Of a stretch of DNA of 64,000 nucleotides, positions 47,335 to 59,339 are shown one piece after another. Below the pieces are notes generated by a model that searched no databases, was not told the origin of the DNA, and saw only the letters and a list, made by a program, of their open reading frames with translations. Origin of the DNA: Aquatica leii (taxonomy: Eukaryota; Arthropoda; Insecta; Coleoptera; Lampyridae); assembly GCA_035610365.1 (NCBI GenBank), contig CM069435.1, positions 9,450,001 through 9,514,000 of the forward strand. Reading direction: 5' to 3'. The translations under genes and the position numbers were made by a program. Position 1 is the stretch's first letter. Each line of letters opens with the position of its first letter.

Positions 47335-47504
47335 TATACATGCACATGATTCTTATTTACGGTAAGTAAATTTAAAGTCTGAATTGTTTCACCAAATATA
47401 GACCAAGTGTACGAAGTTTGGCAAAAAAAATATATAGGAGAAACCCAAGCAGCAATTATTGTTAAAAATAAAGGTAAAGAATCTTAAGGTTTTGCGGTTA
47501 CTTT

Positions 47505-47695
47505 GGTTACGATGATAAGTGACTTTCAGCTTCGCGTCGTAGTTGAACACCCAGACTTTTTAGGCTTGGTTCTAGTCTCTCCTTGAGAGTCAAAGCAAGA
47601 ACTTGGCCTTTGTCGTATTGTCGTTCGTGAATCCAAACAAACTGACGTTTTGGAAGACATTGCAGCTTGCATCTTTGGAGTGGTAAATGTCACTG
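47505..47695 (-). repeat. Dispersed repeat, copy 2 (of 17836-18054)
   Basis: On the minus strand it reads GTGACATTTACCACTCCAAA, GATGCAAGCTGCAATGTCTT and CAAAACGTCAGTTTGTTTGG, matching the plus strand at 17.85-18.05 kb with scattered changes. In this copy the GAAA of the possible ribozyme core is changed to AAAA. Confidence 0.65.
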
Positions 47696-47699
47696 TCAA

Positions 47700-48260
47700 T
47701 AATAAATTAATTAAGAAATGGCGTGCCAGTGAAAAAGTTTATGAAAAGTAAATATTTTTAAAGACTGAAGGATTAAAAATAGACCTATTAACTTATGAGC
47801 CATTTATAAAAGCTCGTAATAGAAATATTTCGCTTTCTAGAGCCATTGTCAGAATTAAAACTAAAGAGTTTTCGGAATAACTGGAAACTCAAAATTTTAA
47901 GGCATCTGAAGGATGTTACGAATTTGTCACAATGTAAGTTTAAAGTGCATTTTAAACGAATCTGCCAGTGTTGAATAAGATTTAGCAAATTTTGTAGAAA
48001 AATAATTCGAAAAATATTTTTCACGCCTATGAAACCGGTTTGTTTTTTTTTTGTGCTTTGCTTAATAACTCTTGCGTCGAAACGCGAAAAATGTTTGATA
48101 GGTAAAATTAGCAAGAAATGGCTGGCTCCATTGTATTAGTACGACTGGGAATATATGACTACAGTTAATTATAGAAAAATCAGCTAGATCTGAGGCTTGG
48201 ATGAGCGATCAAATCATGACAGAAGCTTACAGAAGAAGTTCAAAATTTTAAATTAACTGG
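47700..48260 (+). pseudogene. Tigger/pogo transposase, N-terminal and central remnant
   Basis: The plus strand gives LIKKWRASEKVYEK, then FIKARNRNISLSRAIVRIKT and NFKASEGCYEF (CENPB-type HTH). After a gap it gives YETGLFFFCALLNN and REKCLIGKISKKW, which match the NADETGLFFR..KC.GGK.SKERLT block. The first catalytic D of that block is Y here. The end has EAWMSDQIMTEAYRRSSKF. Several stops; the C-terminus is at 49690-50141. Confidence 0.72.
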
Positions 48261-49689
48261 ACACTATTTTATTTTATATTAATGATGTTTTATATTTTAT
48301 ATAAAATTCGTTTACACCACTCTCATTTTTTAAAGAATTTTTATTTATCAATAAAATTAATTAAAAATTTAAAAGAATCGAAACAACGCTTTATAAACAC
48401 GTGCATAATCACAACGAAGTTAAAGGTTAGAATAGCTCATGTCAAAGAAAGAAAGTTAAATTAAAATATATAGTTTGCTGCGACTGTGTTGCCCCCTTTT
48501 ACGTTACGATGCAACTTACCAAAACTTTAGATTTATTCTCGCAATAGAAGTCTCACTTCAAAAAATTAGCCAAAAAATCATTTTCCGAATACATGATAGA
48601 AAAGTGACACATTTTAAACTTTTTATTCTATTTTTGATGTTATTTTCGACATAGGCATCTGCAACAACACTACTACGCCAGCTGTCGTTTCTCTTCAAAA
48701 CTTGGATTTCAACACCTCTGTCGGCCAAAAAAGTCGTTGATGTCCTTTGAAAACCATGGAATGTGAAGCTGTTTGACTCCTGTAGTCCTAAGTACGCAGC
48801 AATTTTCTTTGGTAAATTGCTGAAGGTGTTTATACCAATTGGTTGCTTTGTGCATTTGCGCTGTTTATAAAAAATAAATAGTCTGCGTAGGTCCTAATTT
48901 TTTGGTTTTAAATTTAAATACTTTTTGTAAAGCTCAATTCAGTTTATTTTATCTTCCAATGTAACTAAAGGCTCGTTTTTTCTTTGTTTTTGTGTCATGT
49001 AATGTTTTTGCCATACATGCTTTATGCAACACAGTTACCAACACTACCTTCATAAGCAGAAAACTGGCATCAGGAGCTTTTCTCGAAACTCCTTTATATT
49101 GGTACGGATATTGGTACATATCCGTCATTTCGACATTTTCGGTAATGTAAAAGTTCTTTTACGCAAAAATATCCTCATTTTTATTTATTTGTCGAGTACC
49201 TACTTTTCACTGACCATAGTGTTACAGCTTAAAGAATGTTTAACTGTCAGTGGTAATAAATAGAAATAAAACAAACCTTTTCAACAAAGTACGCAATTAG
49301 AATATTTTTATTTGCTCCTTGCAAATTTTTTCATTTCTCCAGCCATACAACTAGTAAGTGTTCTTGTGCTTTGCTTTGGACTTTTTAGGTAATATGTAGG
49401 TAATATGCTTATATGTTTTGTTACTATGTCAACAAATGCTCGACATATCTTGATAACAAATTATTATTATTCGACACTCATAACAACGTTATTTTTGTCA
49501 AGTACACAAAAAACGATATCATCTACAAGTTAGAAAAGTGAATTTACATATTTGTGTAAATTGAATGCATGCTCACTCGTGAATTTAAACATTTACACTC
49601 ATTGGATATCCATCATTTTTCTAAACTTTTTTTTTTTGTAAATAACGACAAGATCTAAGGTTGATCAATAAAAAAATATTATTTTTCAA
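48261..49689. other. Block between the Tigger halves, holding a Crypton fragment
   Basis: AT-rich apart from the tyrosine-recombinase piece at 48637-48955. No ends or target duplication were identified, so whether this is one insertion is open. Confidence 0.45.
48637..48955 (-). pseudogene. Crypton-like tyrosine recombinase, C-terminal fragment
   Basis: The minus strand reads RKCTKQPIGINTFSNLPKKI, AAYLGLQESNSFTFHGFQRT and then LKRNDSWRSSVVADAYVENN. This is the end of an integrase-type recombinase as found in insect Cryptons: H-x-x-R box, LKRHGGW-like strand and the tyrosine in the last motif. The box arginine is Q here (HGFQ). The upstream part decays into stops near 48900. Confidence 0.72.
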
Positions 49690-50141
49690 TATAACAATAA
49701 TATAATCTAGGAAAGTTAAAACCTTTAGACCACAGAATCATAAAAAACTTTGCAGGGTGCTGATCTTGAAACAGAGAGAAACTGAGATCTAATCAAATCA
49801 ATTGATTTTTTAACCACTATTTATTTTGTGAAAAAAGCCTGCGACCAAGTCACTGATGTAATAATTAAAAATTGTTTTTAACGGCTAAATTTCAGTTCAC
49901 ATGTGTCAGCACTGTGGACTTCCCGAAGAATTCAATGGCAAAGATAGTATTTTTTTTTACTGCTTACGCAGAAATACAAAAGGAGTTTGTCACGATTGGC
50001 AGTAGCAGCATTGATCACGACGATTTTATTAACTTAGATACTCAACTTTGTCTTGAATATAACGTCGTTGATTTTGCAATAAAATACGCTGCTAATGATA
50101 TTCCTCTTGGGGAAATTAACAAACAAAAAAGGAGAAAATAG
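49690..50141 (+). pseudogene. Tigger/pogo transposase, C-terminal remnant
   Basis: LDHRIIKNFAG and VKKACDQVTDVIIKNCF are the conserved stretch after the third catalytic aspartate in Tigger elements. The last open frame, 49872-50141, ends with DHDDFINLDTQLCLEYNVVD, like the acidic tail of the family. It is the natural partner of 47700-48260, about 1.4 kb away. Confidence 0.65.
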
Positions 50142-50316
50142 ATTTGTCATTACAAAATAATATAGACACCATAACGGTAATCGAAAACTTAAAAGCTCTG
50201 AACAAAATTAAAAAGTCTATTATGCCAACTTGATATTTGAAACCAAATATCACAAGAAGCAAACTACATTATTTAATTTTTTTTAATACTTAGTTTTGTT
50301 ATATTAGATGCGTATA

Positions 50317-51694
50317 TACTGACTTCCAGAAAAATTGCAACACCTAGAAGTTGTTGAACCATTTTGTTGAAATTTTCAGGAAATGTCTATTTTCATGAAA
50401 CAAAGTGATGATTAAAATTTAAAAACAAAAGAACAAAAGGTTAAAAATTTTTTTCAATAATGAATTGCTCCGCCACGATTTGTAATGCACCCATTTAGAC
50501 GTCTTGACATGCTATTAATCAAGTGATATATAGCTGCTTGTGGTATATCGTCCCAAGCTTTTTGAATCCGTAGCTGGATGTCGTGTAAGTTATTTGGAGG
50601 GTGTGGTAACTTACCCAGTCGCCTACCAATCATATCCCATACATGTTCAACGAGCTACAAATCAGGCGACCGAGCAGGCCATGGAAGGACGGCAATGTTA
50701 ACTTTTTCCAAAAACCGTGTTGTAGCCCTTGCCGTATGAGAGCGCGCATTAGCCTGATTGATTGGATTTTGCAGCCTTTGAAGATATGGAAGCCCAACTG
50801 GTTGTAGCACATTAGCAATGTAACCAGCTATGTTTAGGTTGCCGTCAATAAAGACCAAGGGTGATCTGCTACCATAATATATTGCAACCCCATATCATAA
50901 CTACTTGAGTGAGGGCTGTGTTGCATTCCACAAAAAATGTTGGATTTTTACGTTCTCCACGCATCCGTCTGACCCTCCTACGACCATCGTGGGCCTACAA
51001 CCAAATCGAGACTCGTCACTAAACACAATTTGATGCCATTTTTGCGCCCAATTAACCCTTTCGTTGGTCCACTCTAGTCTGCGTAGACGGTGAAGTAGTG
51101 TAAGGGGAAGACTTAAAAATGGACGATATGATCGTAACCCATAAGATCTTATCCGGCGGTAAACAGATGACATTGACATTCTGAGTTCTATACCTCTCAT
51201 CCACTCATTTGCAATTGATCGTGTTGTTGAAAATTTGTCTCTTGTAGCCAAAACTCTTAAGCGACGTTCTTCGCAATCTGTTGTCCTCCGAGGACGTCCA
51301 GATCCACAGCGACGATGTTGAACCCCTTCCTCGGACCATTTGGACCAACATCTCAATACCGATGAAACATTTCGGTTTACACGACGAGCAATTTCTCTTA
51401 GCGAAAGTCTGGCCTCTCTCATACCAATAATACGGCCACGTTCAAAATACTTAATTGGACAAAATGTTGATGTTGACATACTTTCGGCATTGTTATCAAG
51501 TTCAGAATGAAATTGTGAACAAACAACAACAATTTGCAAACTTGAAAAATTACTAAATGATCTACTACTTCAAATTTATTGTTACCATGGAAACAACAAA
51601 AAACTACTAGCTAGATTTTATTCAAATTTTAATCATCACTTTGTTTCATGAAAATAGACATTTGTAGGTGTTGCAATTTTTCTGGAAGTCAGTA
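50317..51694 (-). mobile_element. Tc1-like transposon, nearly full length
   Basis: The ends TACTGACTTCCAGAAAAATT and its complement are flanked by TA at 50315-50316 and 51695-51696. The inverted identity goes on through AGTGATGATTAAAATTT after short gaps. The gene fills the minus strand. At 1378 bp the element has the usual Tc1 size. Confidence 0.93.
50454..51478 (-). pseudogene. Tc1-like DD34E transposase, frameshifted
   Basis: ATG at 51478 (MSTSTFCPIKYFERGRIIGM) starts the paired-like HTHs (SLREIARRVNRNVSSVLRCW, GRPRRTTDCEERRL). The catalytic first motif, WHQIVFSDESRFGC, is intact. The second, normally QDNARPHTA, reads NQANARSHTARAT and has lost its D. The third, PWPARSPDL, is followed by a stop. 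The end GRRLGKLPHPPNN..GCITNRGGAIHY stops at 50454-50456. One frameshift near 50900 and one stop remain between 51478 and 50454. An upstream in-frame ATG at 51539 is less likely. Confidence 0.9.
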
Positions 51695-51696
51695 TA

Positions 51697-53084
51697 CATA
51701 CTACTGTTTTAACATTTTTTTAAAATTTTGTATCTATGCAAACTTTATCATCTCTCTTAAAAGGACACTTAACCGGACAAAAAGCATGTCATCGTCGGTG
51801 TTCGCTTATAGGAGATGTCACATATGTATTTTCTAAAAATGTTTACAAAATTATTCCAGTAATTAGTTGAAATTTCCGGTTGTACTTAAGTATAATGTGT
51901 GGGATATGCAATACAGTAACAACTGTAGGAGTTTTTTCAATTCTTTCTTGTCGCTGGTGTTTAAATAATATGCTTCATTTTTTTTTAATTTACTTGCGAA
52001 AAATTAAATTCTTTTTTGCAAAATTTGTTTATTAATACAGTAGAAGTTTTATACGTTATATAATTTATTTTAAATTTGAGTTTATCCTAATTACATCAAT
52101 AATTCCTGTAATATGTAATAAACAATATTGCAAATGTAAGAAACTGGAGACAAGATTTTCTTAAGCAAATTTATGCAGCGAAAGTAGAAAAAATTTGTTA
52201 TAGAATTAGCGAACAAACAAGAAATTTACGCGTACATGACTTTTAACTTAAGCTGATAAACAATGAATTCATTAACGTTTTACTGTTGGAGCACTGAAAA
52301 GTACTTAACAAAGGCATTAAATTACATAACGTTAAATTCTAATAGTACAAGCTGTAACATTAATGTTTATTAATTAAAGTAACACTATTTGTTTACGTGC
52401 TTAATTTCTTTGTGCGTATTACTCGCTTCAATCTACTGCGTAAATATTTATAACAAAGCATTTCAAATTTTCTTTAAAAATTTCATCGATAATAGAGTTT
52501 TAAATATTTTTTTTAATTTTATTTTTTTGAATACAATAAATATAAATTTGTATTTTTTTTTTACTTTCATATACGTACCTTGTATGACAAAAATTGGGAT
52601 AAGTGCGTTATTTATTCTTTTTTTTTTTTGCTTATTTCAATACTAGGAACCGAATTGGAATTATTAGGTTTTATTATGCAATAATAATACACATTTTTTC
52701 AAGTAATATTGTGTATACATACTTAAAAAAACAAGTAATACAAGTGCAGTTGTTTAAATCGTTAAAGACCTTACAATAAAACAATAACATTTCAGTAATC
52801 AATGTTTACTTGTACTTACATGATTTATAACCAAAATCACAAATCTTTTGCGTCATAAAACACAAACTCATTAATTTTAATAATAATACAAAATTAGACA
52901 AAACTATAGTTAATAATAATTTAATAATGTGTATATGTATCCACCATAATTTCTAATCGTTTCTTGCAAAAGTATCGATTGAATTATTAAAATTATTATG
53001 TCAAACAATATAAATTAATCAATTTTTTCTATACATATTTAAATTAACATGTTTAGAAGCTTGTTAACAAATTAAGTTTATCTT
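51697..53084. other. AT-rich sequence without recognisable genes
   Basis: No gene, array or element end seen. A few F/I/L-rich frames (52389-52646) reflect composition. Confidence 0.55.
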
Positions 53085-53181
53085 CAGAAAGTCGTATTCT
53101 TACGGAAGCCGAGCTTCAAAAACTCGCTGAAGAAATTGAACTTGACGGTGAAGATAGTCTCGATGCAGTTTCGAAATCGAA

Positions 53182-53193
53182 AGATTGTGAAAA
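53182..53193. repeat. LINE target duplication, left copy
   Basis: AGATTGTGAAAA, identical to 56223-56234. Removing the LINE and one copy restores the piggyBac frame. Confidence 0.93.
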
Positions 53194-56100
53194 TTGATTT
53201 ATTTTTATTTAGCGTATGGCGTTTCGACACATTTAAGTATATAACAATAACAAATATAACAGACTTAGGTAAATTTACAAACAAACATTCAGGTTATTTA
53301 TATATTCTATCGCATCTGGCGTTGCAAGCAGGAACTCCTCGGGGCTGCCTTGGTATGATCGTTGGGGACATTCCTCTATTATGTGTGCAACCGTTTGGAC
53401 CTCTCCGCATGAGGGGGATGGTAGTTTTCCCCATTTGTTTAGAAAGTATGCACATCTGCCGTGTTGGGTCCTAATGCGGTTTAATGTACACCAGGTTTTG
53501 CGTGGTAGATTGAAGCCAGGGGGGGTTTCTGTTATGCAGGGCAAGTTGCTGTTTGGTTGAGCTCTAGACCATTCGTGCACCCATCTGCTTGTGATGTTAA
53601 ACTCAGCATCTGTGGCAATTTTTGCGGTGTTTGTTGGTGGTTTTCTAGAGCGTAGTCGATTTTTGTTGGCGTCTTCAATATAATTATGTATTGGAAGCTC
53701 TATGTTGTTAAGTATCTTCTTGTATTCGTTTGTCAGCAAATTGATTCGGCGTAGATGAGGTGGTGGAATGTCGCTTAATACCGGTAGCCATTGAGTTGGG
53801 GTGGATTTGATTACGCCAGCGATCATTCTCATGGTGTTGTTCAGTTGCGCATCTATCTTTTTCACGTGAGCACTGTTAAGCCACACTGGTGCGCAGTACT
53901 CCGCGGCTGAGTAGACAAGGCCTAGGGCTGACAATCTCAGTGTGGATGCTGATGTTCCCCATGTCGAGCCACATAGTTTCTGAATAATGTTATTTCTGGT
54001 CTTTAATTTTTCCGCGGTGTTAGTTAGATGTACATTAAAGCTTAACGTTCTATCAAGAGTGATACCTAAGTATTTTGGATTTTTATTGTGATTAAGTAAG
54101 GTGTTATCAAAGTAGACTGTAAGTTTTCTATCAGCCATTTTGTTATTTAAATGAAAGCAGGTTACTTCTGTTTTTGAAGCATTAGGTTGCAGCCTCCATT
54201 TTCGAAAGAAACTTCCCATTACGTTTAAGTCATTGGTAAGATTTTCTTCGGCTTTTTCTATTAATTTAGTTTGAGTGGTTAGAGCCCAATCGTCGGCGTA
54301 CCCAAACTTTGTTGATGTTGTTTCGAGCATGTCCGCTATATATAGGCTAAACAACAATGGCGAAAGTACTGATCCTTGCGGCAGTCCATTCTTAAGCTTT
54401 CTGGGTGTGCTGATTTCTGATCCCATTATCACCTGAAAAACTCTGTCGTTAAGCATGTTTTCTATTAATCTTGATGTGAATTTACAGGGAATTTTGCGTA
54501 GGAATTTGTATATAACTCCTTCCCTCCATACGGTATCATACGCTGCTGACAAATCAATGAATGCGACAGAACTTTTTAGTTTTCTTTGAAAACCGGCTTC
54601 GATATATGTGGTTAGTGATAATACTTGGTCGGTGCAGCTCCGTTTAGGTCTGAAACCCGCTTGTTCGACTGGAATATCTCTAAGTATTACTGAACTTATT
54701 CTGTTGTAGATCAATCTTTCCATCAGCTTGTACGTTAATGACAGCAGCGCAATTGGGCGGTAACTTTTTGGTTGGTCTGCTGGTTTACCTGGTTTTTGAA
54801 TGGTTACTACTTTTGAGCGTTTGAATTCTCGAGAAATTTCATTAGTCTGCATGATGTTTGTGAAGAAGCACGCCAACCATCTCTTCGCGTATTTTCCGTA
54901 GTTAATAAGGAATTCAGGATGAATTCCGTCAAACCCTGGGGCTTTCCCAGAAGTAACATCTTTAAGGGCAGCGGATACATCTTCGCCGGTGAAAGGACGA
55001 GAGTGTTCAGTTACTGTAGATTCGTTTTTAAGAGTTTTTAGATGTTCTATTACTCTTTTTGTATGGGCTTTATCTCTGGGTGCTCTAGATGTCATCACAA
55101 TATGAAAGGCCACTGAATTTTGTTTAATGGGAGCTTTTTGCTGTTTAGGAGGTTTTCCACCTCCAAGTTTTCTAATTAGGGACCACGCTTTCCGACTTGA
55201 TGTTTGGAAGTTTAAATTTTCAACAGTTTCACTCCATTTTTGTTGTCTTGCTGCATTTAAACTATGAAGTAACTGATCTGCGATTTCTTGATCACCAGTT
55301 TCTAGGAAGTTTTGATATAATTCTTCGCTGTTTTGGGACTATCCAGGAATATATTCCTCCCGGTACCCTCTTGGTATGCACTTCTTAGCTGTGCTAATTA
55401 CTGCCCCGACAAACCGAGTGTAGTTTTTACTCGTGGGTGGTATCCATCCTAAGCATTTATCTAGTTCCGATGGGAATTTTTTCCAATCAGCTCGCTTAAA
55501 GTTCCATCTAGGTCTTGGGATGGATCTTATTAGCGGTATTTGGGTTCCGACCTCCATGATGATTGAGCGATGCTGGCTGTGGGGGAATTCCGAGAGAACT
55601 TTTCTTGTAGCGGCCAAAGGGGTATTATTAGAGTCCATTGAGACAAAGCATAAGTCCGGGTTATATTCCCTGTTCCATGCAGCTGATTTAAATGTGCCTT
55701 TGTCTTTAGCATCAAAGATTAGATGTACGTGCTCGTCTTCGGTCCATCTGACCAAAGCCTCCCCATTAACATCGTTTTGTCTATATTTCCACTGTTCGTG
55801 GTGGCTGTTAAAGTCGCCTAGATATACAGCGGGATGGGGGTATGTTTTAAGAACATGAGTTGGCCAGGTCCTTGTGGGAGGTTTATAAACGTTGGAGATA
55901 GTGATACTTCCAATTTTTGTAGTTACAATCTGTATGTCGTTGTCGGTCGATATAGAAACTACAGATGCATTTTCTATGTTGCTTTTTACATAAGTGGCTG
56001 CGCCGTATGCTCTATGGTACGTTGCACCCAGTAGTTCGTAGCCTGGTATTTTTCCCCTTTTTTGGAGCTCTTGTTCTGACTCGCAATGAGTTTCCTGGAT

Positions 56101-56222
56101 TGCAACTATGTCGATATCGTCATCTTTTAATAATTTTGATATGTACTGGCTTTTAACATAACTAATGCCTTCTATGTTAATCTGACAAAATCGGACTGAG
56201 GGTCCAATTTTTCTAGTCATAT
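53194..56222 (-). mobile_element. Young LINE (Jockey/CR1-like group), inserted in piggyBac
   Basis: Bounded by the perfect 12-bp duplication AGATTGTGAAAA. On the minus strand it starts two bases before the ORF and ends in an A/T-rich tail (AAATAAAAATAAATC). No ORF1 precedes, so it is either 5'-truncated right at the ORF2 start or a single-ORF family. It is the least decayed element of the window. Confidence 0.92.
53275..56220 (-). pseudogene. LINE ORF2: APE endonuclease plus reverse transcriptase, one TAG
   Basis: A single frame of about 980 codons, interrupted only by TAG at 55339-55341. Residues 1-293 are an APE endonuclease (RFCQINIEGIS, VAIQETHCE, AVYLGDFNSHHEQW, YNPDLCF); its last box is SQHRSI rather than SDH. 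The RT has SGKAPGFDGIHPEF, SYRPIALLSLTYKLMERLIY, QAGFRPKRSCTDQVLS, AFIDLSAAYDTVW, NGLPQGSVLSPLLFSLYIAD and the catalytic FGYADDWAL. The C-terminus has a C..H..C finger (CGEVQTVAHIIEECP). The lack of frameshifts over 2.9 kb indicates recent insertion. Confidence 0.94.
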
Positions 56223-56798
56223 AGATTGTGAAAAAGAACTGAGTGATGTGGGGAGTGTATTATCAGAAAAAGAAATAAATTTTTCAAATGATGATAAAGA
56301 AGAAGCACAGTCAACCAAAATGACTGTTAAGAACGGGACACTATTGCACATAATCTCAGTTCTCGAGTAGTTGTAGACATCGACAATAAGGCTAGTTATT
56401 TCTAGTGGTTTATAACTAAGCCACTTGTTCAAACCATACTACAGTTTACAAATCAAAAAGTACGCTTTATATAACGAGAAATGCTCAGACGCTCAACAGC
56501 GAATTTAAGGAGAATTAAAACTGATGTGGACGCATTTATACGATTATTGTAGGTGCTTTTCATTCTAATAAAAAACAAGTGAGCACATTGTGGTATTCTG
56601 ATTCGGCGTTTCGCAGACCTGTATTTTCAGATACTATGTCGCGCAATAGGTTTTTGAATGTATTAAAATTCATACGGTCTAACTACACGTGGTATTCGCA
56701 TAGAAAAGATAAGTTAATCTCTATCAGAAATTTTTTTAAAATGTTTGTTACACAGTGTAAAAATGGCTATTTTTTCAGTACACATGTCCTTTTAAAGT

Positions 56799-57446
56799 TG
56801 TTACAAGCTTTAGGTCTTACGAACCTTGCACGGCCAACTCACACAGTCGGAGATAGGGGAGGTTTAAGAGAATAATAAGTAAGGGCGCCAGATCATTTAT
56901 AATTAACACTTCTGCCTTAATCAAGACAGACGGTTCAAGCTTGTAACGAATTTTTAGGTTCGTAATTCTTGTTACTCTGATGTTCGGGTAACCACAATAA
57001 AAGAGAAAGGTATGTTACCATAAAAGAAAGATTAACAGGTATAAAAACTTTAATTTAGTAACGTAGATGATTAACAAAACTATATCTAATTCTCAGTGCA
57101 TTATTATTCTTTATTGAATAGAAACATGTGGGCCAAAACGTGGTGGAACGGCTATCAAATTAAGAAGAAATTACAAAGGAATTCTAACAAACGGACGTAA
57201 ATATCTTACCTTGTGACGAATAAACTATTTTAAAAACATAATGAAGTTATAATTTGATTTCCATTACAGAGGATGATATTTGAAAATTTTCTTTAAGCGA
57301 CACATGCCATTTTATGCAGTTGTCAGTTTAACGACTTCGTCATAAAATGACAGTCACAAGAAAAGATCGGCAGAGGGCGTCAAAACCGGAATCTAATTTT
57401 AATTCAATATACAGGGTATTACGTTATAAAAATTTTGCACGTAACA
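56799..57446 (+). repeat. Solo LTR, family B, copy 2
   Basis: Starts TGTTACAAGCTTTAGGTCTT and ends TTTTGCACGTAACA. It is flanked by AAGT at 56795-56798 and 57447-57450, a clean 4-bp target duplication. The first ~215 bp match 39396-39610 closely; the middle is more diverged. It separates two parts of the piggyBac gene. Confidence 0.85.
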
Positions 57447-58261
57447 AAGTTTATATAAAGTCTAAACCACATAGACACCGTATATTGCTATAATGTTCAA
57501 GTGTATACGGGAAAACGAAGTGGGGAAGGTCCCGTAAAAGACCAAGATGCAAAAGTGATTTTAGGATTGACAGAACGCTTGGAATGACGAATACGAAATA
57601 ACGACCGACAATTTCTTTGCACGTATTGCTCTTGCAGAAGAAGATCTATCACCAAATCTTACACTTTGGAGTACTGTAAAAAAAATAAGACCTTTTTCAT
57701 TTTCATTTTTGCCCAGGAAAGATCGATCAGAATCTTCTTCAATTTTTGGATTTATGCCAACATTTACGCTGGTTCTTATGTTCCTGAGGTGGGAAAATTT
57801 GCGGTACTACTATCTAGCGAACATCATGTGCATGATATTGCAATACCAGATGCAAATTTTAAACCATCTATTACTCTTTATTACAATAAAACTAAAGCAG
57901 CGGTGGATACTTTTGATCAGATGTCTGCAGAGTATACCGCCAGAAGAAAAGCTTAGATGGGTTCTCGTACTTTTCATGGATATAATTGACACGACTGGGA
58001 TAAACTTATTTTGTACTTACAATAATTCTCACAAACACTACTAAAATCGTAATAAATCGCGGAGAAAACTGCTTTTATTGGAGCTAGGAAAAGTATTGGT
58101 GATTCCACAAATTAAAATCCGGTTAGAAAATCATGCAACATTATGTAACCAGATCAAATCCGGTAAAACGCCAATCCTTTGGAAAAATAATGGATAATAC
58201 TGAAGTGTGTTTATACCCCACCCAGGAAACAACGTTTGTAAAAGAGCCTGGTAATTATTTT

Positions 58262-58530
58262 TAAAACTTTTCATTGGCAATAAGTAATGAACTTCTCGTC
58301 TGAGAATATAACGTTATGACAAAATTCTAGTGGCTCTTCAACACATCATATCGTCCACTAAATTCTAACCTCCGTTTTCGATCATTATTTATAAGAATTG
58401 CTTTTTGTGCAGCTGCATACTCGTAATCGATTCATCGCTGTGTGTTTGTTGAAATTTGTAATTGACGTGCAATTACTCTAACAGTGAACCCACGTTCTAA
58501 AAGTGCAACGTATGATGCTTGATAAGCATA
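58262..58530 (-). pseudogene. Tc1-like transposase scrap
   Basis: On the minus strand QASYVALLERGFTVRVIARQ and LQISTNTQR form the first HTH. After a deletion RRLEFSGRYDVLKSH leads to the first catalytic strand, read partly in another frame as VIFSDEKF. No ends were found. Confidence 0.65.
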
Positions 58531-59339
58531 TAGAGTTGCACAGATAGACTAATTATTTAATGAGTAATCCGAAAAGACTAAAATACTTTTTTTTTCTTCG
58601 CGTTTAATACACTTGACATTTGCAATAAATTGATAGTATGGTAAGCACATACATATTATAAATATAACCAAGTTCAAATTGTGGTTCTTTTATAAATACG
58701 AAAAGGAATGTGTGTAGCCAGCAAACTATTCTATTATCTATTCATGCACCAACTGCCTTATTACTAGGATTACGCCCGAAAAGGAACGTGATACAGCCCG
58801 AGAATCTCTGGCCCGAGAGATGTATGTTGCTTGATGAACGTAATGATCCAGTAACGCTAGTGGTATAATAAACAATTATTTTATCTTTTATTTTACTAAA
58901 TCTACAACTATATGTAGTAGTCTTTAATAATAAATAAGTTGATGTTTAATCTTTTATTTTTTAGAATTAATTTTACAATGTGTAAAAATATGTTGAAAAA
59001 ATTCTCAAAAAGAAATAGAAAAATTGTTATCGTCTAAAACTAAACAAAAATATGAAGAAAGATATCATTATTTTTCAGAGTTTAATGAATCCATAACGCC
59101 TTTTCATTATGCTCCGGTTGCTATATATATGTTTACGTATTTTGTATCCTAGACGTAAGTAAACTCTAACGAATGGAAAAATAAAAATAAAAAATGTTTT
59201 CAGGAAAAACTGAAACACTCATTAACTTTTTTATTGCAAAAATAACCAAAAGAGTTAAATCGTATTTTGTTTGTTACTATATTAATTATTCATTAACACT
59301 TTCAAATAACTATTTGCATTTTCAGCTGAATTGGAGATG
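58531..59339. other. No gene seen
   Basis: AT-rich spacer between the Tc1 scrap and the foldback-like element; one GC-richer stretch at 58780-58850 without recognisable feature. Confidence 0.5.

Larger units (their letters stand above)
53085..58160 (+). pseudogene. piggyBac transposase in three pieces
   Basis: Piece 1 (53085-53193) has LTEAELQKLAEEIELDGEDS, an acidic N-terminus. Piece 2 (56223-56798) continues with ELSDVGSVLSEKEIN and has SDSAFRRPVFSDTMSRNRFL, NVLKFIRSNYTW and KDKLISIRNFFKMF, the DDE_Tnp_1_7 start. Piece 3 (57447 on) has SVYTGKRSG, KVILGLTERL, DRSESSSIFGF, SYVPEVGKFAVLLSSEHHVH and LYYNKTKAAVDTFDQMSAEY, with the last catalytic D. Inserts at 53194-56222 (LINE) and 56799-57446 (LTR) separate them. 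About 15-20 codons are lost at the second junction, and there are further frameshifts. Confidence 0.88.

Noticed and set aside
55433..55858. 141-codon plus-strand frame
   Set aside because: Antisense to the LINE endonuclease.
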